From Pseudomonadota bacterium (lineage in GTDB: Bacteria; Bdellovibrionota; UBA1018; CAIMNF01): a DNA stretch of 6,116 nucleotides. Below, in pieces: positions 1 through 2,698 of this stretch. The DNA is taken from the NCBI GenBank assembly GCA_027482725.1, contig JAIXVT010000273.1, positions 1 to 6,116 of the forward strand, in the 5' to 3' direction. The translations under genes and the position numbers were made by a program. The notes under the pieces were generated by a model that saw only the letters and a list, made by a program, of their open reading frames with translations, did not search any database and was not told the DNA's origin. How positions within the stretch are numbered: the stretch's first letter is position 1; each line of letters begins with the position of its first letter.

Positions 1-111
1 AAACTCGGTGTATTCGGGGTTGAACAAAAGCTTGAGTGTTTCTTTAAAGCCTTCTTTTTTTTTAACACTCTTAAAGGTTCGGACAACGTTTTGAACGGTG
101 ATGATGCTCAT
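1..111 (-). CDS. ABC transporter ATP-binding protein, N-terminal fragment (runs off left edge)
   Basis: This is the first 37 codons of a gene that continues beyond position 1. The peptide begins MSIITVQNVVRTFK and continues through a lysine-rich stretch to LKLLFNPEYTEF. An opening beta strand (IITVQNVVRTF) followed by a basic linker and an L-x-x-LF-NPEY-type segment is typical of ATPase subunits of ABC-2-type exporters of the COG4586 kind. In that family the insert precedes the strand leading to the Walker A loop. Walker A, the signature motif and Walker B would all lie outside the window, so ATPase identity rests on N-terminal resemblance alone. The ATG (109-111) overlaps the TGA of the upstream secreted-protein gene (108-110) as ATGA, implying translational coupling. 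A weak purine stretch (AAGAAG on the minus strand, near 121-126) lies upstream. A membrane permease gene is expected further left. Confidence 0.6.
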   Translation of the reverse strand, partial: MSIITVQNVVRTFKSVKKKEGFKETLKLLFNPEYTEF

Positions 112-989
112 AAGGTGATGCTTCTTGTACCTGGGAACTCTTTGGTTTTTATTTGTTTTACATACGAGTTAAAGCGGAGCTTTATCAGGACGTCTTTACC
201 CTGAGGTAATTTTTTTTGGCTGTCGATCATTCCGGCATCGACGGGAAATCCCGTGATCAATTGGAATGGGCCGTTTTTTACAGCGATGGCGTAAACCAAA
301 AGCGCCCGATTTTTATCGGTGCTCTTGAGGGACGAGGCGTCGATATAATTTGCAATGACGGTTTTGATTTGAAGGGGAATGCTGTCAACGTTTGCGGTTT
401 CTAAAACAACGACTCTTGGGTTTGACCAAGCAGGATAACCGGGCAGTCCCACCACGCGCCCAAAGAGTTCGGTGACATTTTTAAAAAGCGTTCCTGATGG
501 GGGTAGGGGGGAGAGGTGCCCCGGACTCAGGTTTAGTCCGCGCTCCACGGATCCGGCCGTCCAACGTTCCCGTTTGTAGCCGTAAGGAGTTTTGAGGTTG
601 GAAAACAAATACCCATACGTGTGGGTCAGTCCCGCATGGTTCATGGCATAATCTTGCGATTCAGGCCGCAATCCCAGCTCTTGGTGCAAAAGTTCCATTA
701 CGACCGGATGGACAATCGGAACCGAGGTATTGCTTTCATCAAAATTTTTGCTCATGCCCCACTGATTGAGGAGAGGTTTGTTTTTTTTGTCGCTCTGCCA
801 ATTCAGAAAAAGGGCTTGGGCAAACGATGCGTTGATTTTACTTTTTACGGATTTAACCGAAGCGTTCGGAGTTGAAAGCGACTCGGTGAGAGTGAACCAC
901 GGGTCGGTGCTGTTGACCGCAAGGCCGTGCGCGCAAAAAGGTGCGGCCCCTAAAAGAACGCAGAGTTTTTTTAAAGGCCGCAAAATCAT
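108..989 (-). CDS. Secreted hypothetical protein (293 aa)
   Basis: I do not recognise the family. The N-terminus (MILRPLKKLCVLLGAAPFCAHGLA) is a classical Sec signal peptide: basic residues, then a hydrophobic core at about residues 9-20, with plausible cleavage after A24. Cys19 lies in A-P-F-C, which is not a convincing lipobox, so a soluble periplasmic or exported protein is more likely than a lipoprotein. The mature part (about 269 residues) has no further membrane segment. It has an aromatic/His-containing middle (residues about 118-145, including THTYGYLF and TPYGYKRERW), a proline-rich turn (LSPLPPSG), and a C-terminal half rich in short beta-like stretches (RVVVLETA, ALLVYAIAV, DVLIKLRF). 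The start is supported by a GGGAGA ribosome site on the minus strand about seven bases upstream. It lies one base after the ferritin-like gene and overlaps the ABC ATPase start by ATGA, so it is the middle gene of an operon. A role as periplasmic partner of the transporter is inference only. Confidence 0.8.
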   Translation of the reverse strand: MILRPLKKLCVLLGAAPFCAHGLAVNSTDPWFTLTESLSTPNASVKSVKSKINASFAQALFLNWQSDKKNKPLLNQWGMSKNFDESNTSVPIVHPVVMELLHQELGLRPESQDYAMNHAGLTHTYGYLFSNLKTPYGYKRERWTAGSVERGLNLSPGHLSPLPPSGTLFKNVTELFGRVVGLPGYPAWSNPRVVVLETANVDSIPLQIKTVIANYIDASSLKSTDKNRALLVYAIAVKNGPFQLITGFPVDAGMIDSQKKLPQGKDVLIKLRFNSYVKQIKTKEFPGTRSITL

Positions 990-990
990 A

Positions 991-1419
991 TCAGCTCTCC
1001 CGGCGGACCATTTTTTTTACTTCTTCCAGGTGTTCGGTTTCTGCTAAGACAAATTGACGTGCAAAGTCTTCGAGTGCAATATCGTCTCCCGCAACCTTGA
1101 CAAGCTTGGTGTATAGCTTTAACCCTTCAGCTTCGAATTCTAAGGATTCCGCTAAAATCTGATCCACGGTGTGGGTGTTGGTTTCTTTGATTTTGTTGGT
1201 AAATAGGGGCGGATGCCCGCCGTAGGCCGTAATTTTTTCGCCGATCTTTATGGCGTGATCCATGGACTCTTGTGCCTGTTCGCGCAACCACTTTTGGATG
1301 GGAATACGGTGATGTCCCATAATCATGAACGAATAGTGAAGGTAGCGGAACACCCCTTCCATTTCGCTCTGAAAAATGTTTTCCAAAATTTGTAAAACCT
1401 CTTTGTTTTTCTTGCTCAC
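991..1419 (-). CDS. Bacterioferritin-like diiron protein (ferritin-like four-helix bundle)
   Basis: The protein has 142 residues, slightly shorter than classical bacterioferritin (about 158). It reads as a four-helix bundle: helix A residues 6-34, helix B 40-66, helix C 84-110, helix D 112-139. Candidate diiron ligands are E19 in helix A, the E51/H55 pair in QESMDH, E94/E96/E98 in helix C, and E127-x-x-H130 in the helix D motif AETEH. M53 sits two residues before H55, the relative position of the haem-ligating methionine in E. coli Bfr (M52/H54). The helix B glutamate is four rather than three residues before the histidine. Family knowledge: such proteins oxidise Fe(II) and store or detoxify iron in the cytoplasm. 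The GTG start is chosen because an AAGGAG site lies eight bases upstream. The downstream gene starts one base after the TGA, so the two are probably co-transcribed. It could instead be a non-storage ferritin-like oxidoreductase; cage assembly cannot be seen from sequence. Confidence 0.85.
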   Translation of the reverse strand: MSKKNKEVLQILENIFQSEMEGVFRYLHYSFMIMGHHRIPIQKWLREQAQESMDHAIKIGEKITAYGGHPPLFTNKIKETNTHTVDQILAESLEFEAEGLKLYTKLVKVAGDDIALEDFARQFVLAETEHLEEVKKMVRRES

Positions 1420-1422
1420 TTG

Positions 1423-2052
1423 ATGAACTCCTTCTTAAGATTTGTGACGTTGGCACAGTATAGCGTAGATTCCAGCGCGTATTACAACCATAACCTTGAA
1501 GCCTTGGTCCAGCTTACCGAGCGTAAGTGGAGCCCCGAGAGTGTTCGTCTTGCAATGGAAGGTGTTGAGCGAGGCGCAACGGTGCTGGAAATCGGATCTG
1601 GTTTTGGTCGCGACTTGTCTGAGCTCGCGCGCATGGGTTATGTGGCTTCGGGGTTGGACAACTCTGAACGTTGTGTGCAGTGGTCCCGGCAAAAGTACGA
1701 GGTTTTGGTCCGTCAAGCAAACGCGTTGCTCTGGTCGCCCCCTGAGTCGTCGTTAGATGCGGTATGGATGGATGAAACATTGAATCACATGGATTTGATC
1801 GGGGCTCAGCGTGTTTTGAATTCCGCATTCAAAGGGGTCCGTCCGCAAGGACGGTTGTCGGTGGCTTTTTTGGAGGGCGATACCTGCGTGGATGACCGTT
1901 GTGTAGATTTCCTTGGGCCAACGCGCACGCTTTTTCTCCATCGGTTAAAGGCGATGAGCGCCCTGATCGAGCAGTGTGGGTTTCAGATTTTGCGCGTAGG
2001 TAAGCACCAGGACAGTTCGCGCACGTTGATGATCTGCACGCGAATCGGCTAA
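1423..2052 (+). CDS. Class I SAM-dependent methyltransferase (about 209 aa)
   Basis: The protein has a Rossmann-type methyltransferase fold. Motif I is VLEIGSGFGRD (residues 54-64, the E-x-G-x-G-x-G SAM-binding loop). The acidic residue for the ribose hydroxyls is probably D79 in SGLDNSE. The segment SLDAVWMDETLNHM (residues 110-123) resembles motif IV, and a GRLSVAFLEGD strand (143-153) is followed by a C-terminal helix/strand pair (ALIEQCGFQILRVGKH) typical of type 11/12 methyltransferases. The substrate cannot be predicted. There is no signal peptide, so it is cytoplasmic. The start is uncertain: ATG at 1423 has no visible ribosome site, TTG at 1420 is in frame, and GTG at 1444 has only a weak AAGA upstream. 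All keep the SAM-binding domain intact. The gene diverges from the ferritin-like gene almost start to start and converges with the lysine-rich gene, leaving 13 bases between the two stops. Confidence 0.85.
   Translation: MNSFLRFVTLAQYSVDSSAYYNHNLEALVQLTERKWSPESVRLAMEGVERGATVLEIGSGFGRDLSELARMGYVASGLDNSERCVQWSRQKYEVLVRQANALLWSPPESSLDAVWMDETLNHMDLIGAQRVLNSAFKGVRPQGRLSVAFLEGDTCVDDRCVDFLGPTRTLFLHRLKAMSALIEQCGFQILRVGKHQDSSRTLMICTRIG
1428..1433 (-). promoter_or_regulatory. Shine-Dalgarno site (AAGGAG) fixing the GTG start of the ferritin-like gene
   Basis: On the minus strand AAGGAG is followed by an eight-base spacer and then GTG AGC AAG. This strong match decides for the GTG at 1417-1419. On the plus strand these same bases fall within the first codons of the divergent methyltransferase gene if that gene starts at 1423. 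Confidence 0.8.
1457..1487 (-). promoter_or_regulatory. Candidate sigma70-type promoter for the ferritin-like operon
   Basis: On the minus strand, TATACT (1457-1462, five of six matches to the -10 consensus) is preceded by TTGTAA (1482-1487) with a 19-base spacer, which is longer than the optimal 17. Transcription would begin near 1450, giving a leader of about 30 bases before the GTG with the AAGGAG site well placed. The element lies inside the first codons of the divergent methyltransferase gene. It was found by eye; the -10 is reasonable and the -35 weak. Confidence 0.35.
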
Positions 2053-2065
2053 CCCCGAGTTATGT

Positions 2066-2506
2066 TTAGTGAGTTCTTGATTTTGCGCCCTTAGCGATTT
2101 TTGCGGGTCTTCCAATAATTTCGAGTGCCTCTAGGCGCAGATCGTTTTCAAAAATGAACCGATAGAAGTTTTCGATATCGGGGTGGTTACGAAAATTTTT
2201 CATTGTCGCAACGGTTGTCGTAGCAAGAGAGGGCTCTGGCGCCGACAGGGTTGCCGTAGGGGGGGCGACGTCGAGATCGTCTTCGTCTTCTTCGCTGGAC
2301 TTAGAGGTTTCAGTTTCTAGAGCTTTTTGCGCCAAAATAGCGGATTTTTTGTCCAATTTTACTTTGGGCTCTGCCTTGGCGGGGGCTTTGGCTACAGGTT
2401 TGGGAGCCCCTTTTAAAGGAACTTTTGCTGCGGATTTAGCAGGGGGTGTTGTTTTTTTTGCGGGATCTTTTTTTACATCCGTCTTTTTGGCAGCGGTTTT
2501 TTTCAT
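2066..2506 (-). CDS. Histone H1-like lysine-rich protein with acidic linker and short C-terminal helical block (146 aa)
   Basis: Three zones are visible. Residues 1-54 are a disordered basic tail of Lys, Ala, Pro and Thr with 18 lysines. KK doublets fall at 2-3, 7-8, 12-13 and 17-18 (period 5), and single lysines at 24, 28, 32, 36, 40, 44 and 48 (period 4). Residues 72-79 are an acidic patch (EEDEDDLD). After a Pro/Ala/Thr linker, residues 101-131 form a compact, probably helical block (MKNFRNHPDIENFYRF, then IFENDLRLEALEII) followed by another basic end. Basic tails like this occur in bacterial H1-like proteins such as AlgP and HctB and bind DNA or RNA, so a nucleoid-associated role is the natural inference, unproven here. 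The ATG at 2506 is chosen because GGAG sits six bases upstream and the lysine tail begins there. An in-frame extension to 2590 would add a Cys-rich hydrophobic leader with no ribosome site. It is monocistronic and has its own candidate promoter. Confidence 0.8.
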   Translation of the reverse strand: MKKTAAKKTDVKKDPAKKTTPPAKSAAKVPLKGAPKPVAKAPAKAEPKVKLDKKSAILAQKALETETSKSSEEDEDDLDVAPPTATLSAPEPSLATTTVATMKNFRNHPDIENFYRFIFENDLRLEALEIIGRPAKIAKGAKSRTH

Positions 2507-2512
2507 GATCAT

Positions 2513-2519
2513 CTCCAAA
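2513..2519 (-). promoter_or_regulatory. Shine-Dalgarno site (TTTGGAG) deciding the start of the lysine-rich gene
   Basis: On the minus strand GGAG is followed by ATGATC and then ATG AAA AAA. The first ATG (2510-2512) touches the GGAG and is too close to be used. The second, six bases away, is correctly spaced, which favours a protein beginning MKKTAAKK. Confidence 0.7.
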
Positions 2520-2557
2520 CATTGAAATACATAAATCCAAAGCAATAGGGAACAGGC

Positions 2558-2580
2558 GTATACCGGAGTACCCGTTATAC
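2558..2580 (-). repeat. Imperfect 23-base dyad in the leader of the lysine-rich gene
   Basis: The arms GTATAaCGG and CCGgTATAC flank a five-base GTACT loop: eight of nine positions pair, with one A/G mismatch. It lies about 50 bases upstream of the start codon and just downstream of the candidate promoter, so it could be a leader hairpin or an operator dyad. No T-run follows, so it is not an intrinsic terminator. Confidence 0.5.
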
Positions 2581-2597
2581 AACACCACAAGGTGCAG

Positions 2598-2625
2598 ATT
2601 CTAGCCTAGTTTCAGGAAAATGCAA
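2598..2625 (-). promoter_or_regulatory. Candidate promoter for the lysine-rich gene
   Basis: On the minus strand TTGCAT (2620-2625) and TAGAAT (2598-2603, five of six matches to TATAAT) are separated by 16 bases. Transcription would start near 2591, giving a leader of about 85 bases that contains the 23-base dyad. The -35 is weak. The element is placed by eye in the only intergenic gap of the window. Confidence 0.35.
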
Positions 2626-2668
2626 GATAAAAATAGTCGGAAATACCGAATTCGCAGGTTTATTCCGG
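2626..2668 (-). terminator. Possible intrinsic terminator after the peptidase-barrel gene
   Basis: On the minus strand TATTCCG-type arms (2661-2667 and 2638-2645) can pair with one bulged base around a 15-base loop. They are followed after a few bases by a short run of five T (2629-2633). The stem is modest and the loop long, so this is a weak call. It lies directly upstream of the candidate promoter of the lysine-rich gene. Confidence 0.3.
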
Positions 2669-2678
2669 AAAGGGAGTG

Positions 2679-2698
2679 GGGGATTCTACAAAATCCCC
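2679..2698 (-). repeat. Perfect 7-bp hairpin spanning the stop codon of the peptidase-barrel gene
   Basis: GGGGATT and AATCCCC form a perfect seven-base-pair stem around a six-base loop that contains the TAG stop codon (2686-2688). No T-run follows on the minus strand, so it is not a canonical terminator by itself. It may stabilise the mRNA 3' end or act with the weaker hairpin further downstream. Confidence 0.55.

Noticed and set aside
930..936. Possible lipoprotein cysteine (C19) in the secreted 293-residue protein.
   Set aside because: The preceding residues A-P-F do not fit the L-A/S-G/A-C lipobox, and a standard signal peptidase I site follows at about residue 24.
216..1047. Plus-strand frames opposite the secreted protein gene.
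   Set aside because: Short, without ribosome sites or motifs; the minus-strand frame has a signal peptide and operon-type junctions.
1127..1456. Minus-strand 109-codon frame overlapping the ferritin-like gene.
   Set aside because: It is an out-of-frame shadow: no family resemblance, biased Arg/Ser/His composition, and the ferritin frame is clearly real.
1457..1462. The CAGTATAG element read on the plus strand as a promoter for the methyltransferase.
   Set aside because: It would force a start after residue 20, removing N-terminal sequence with no good ribosome site further in. It fits better as the minus-strand -10.
1435..1941. Several minus-strand frames opposite the methyltransferase (62-104 codons).
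   Set aside because: Composition is typical of antisense shadows and no motif or ribosome site was seen; the plus strand carries a clear SAM-binding motif.
2507..2590. In-frame N-terminal extension of the lysine-rich protein with a hydrophobic, Cys-containing stretch resembling a membrane segment.
   Set aside because: No ribosome site precedes the upstream start, whereas GGAG is correctly spaced before the ATG at 2506. The extension also covers the leader dyad.
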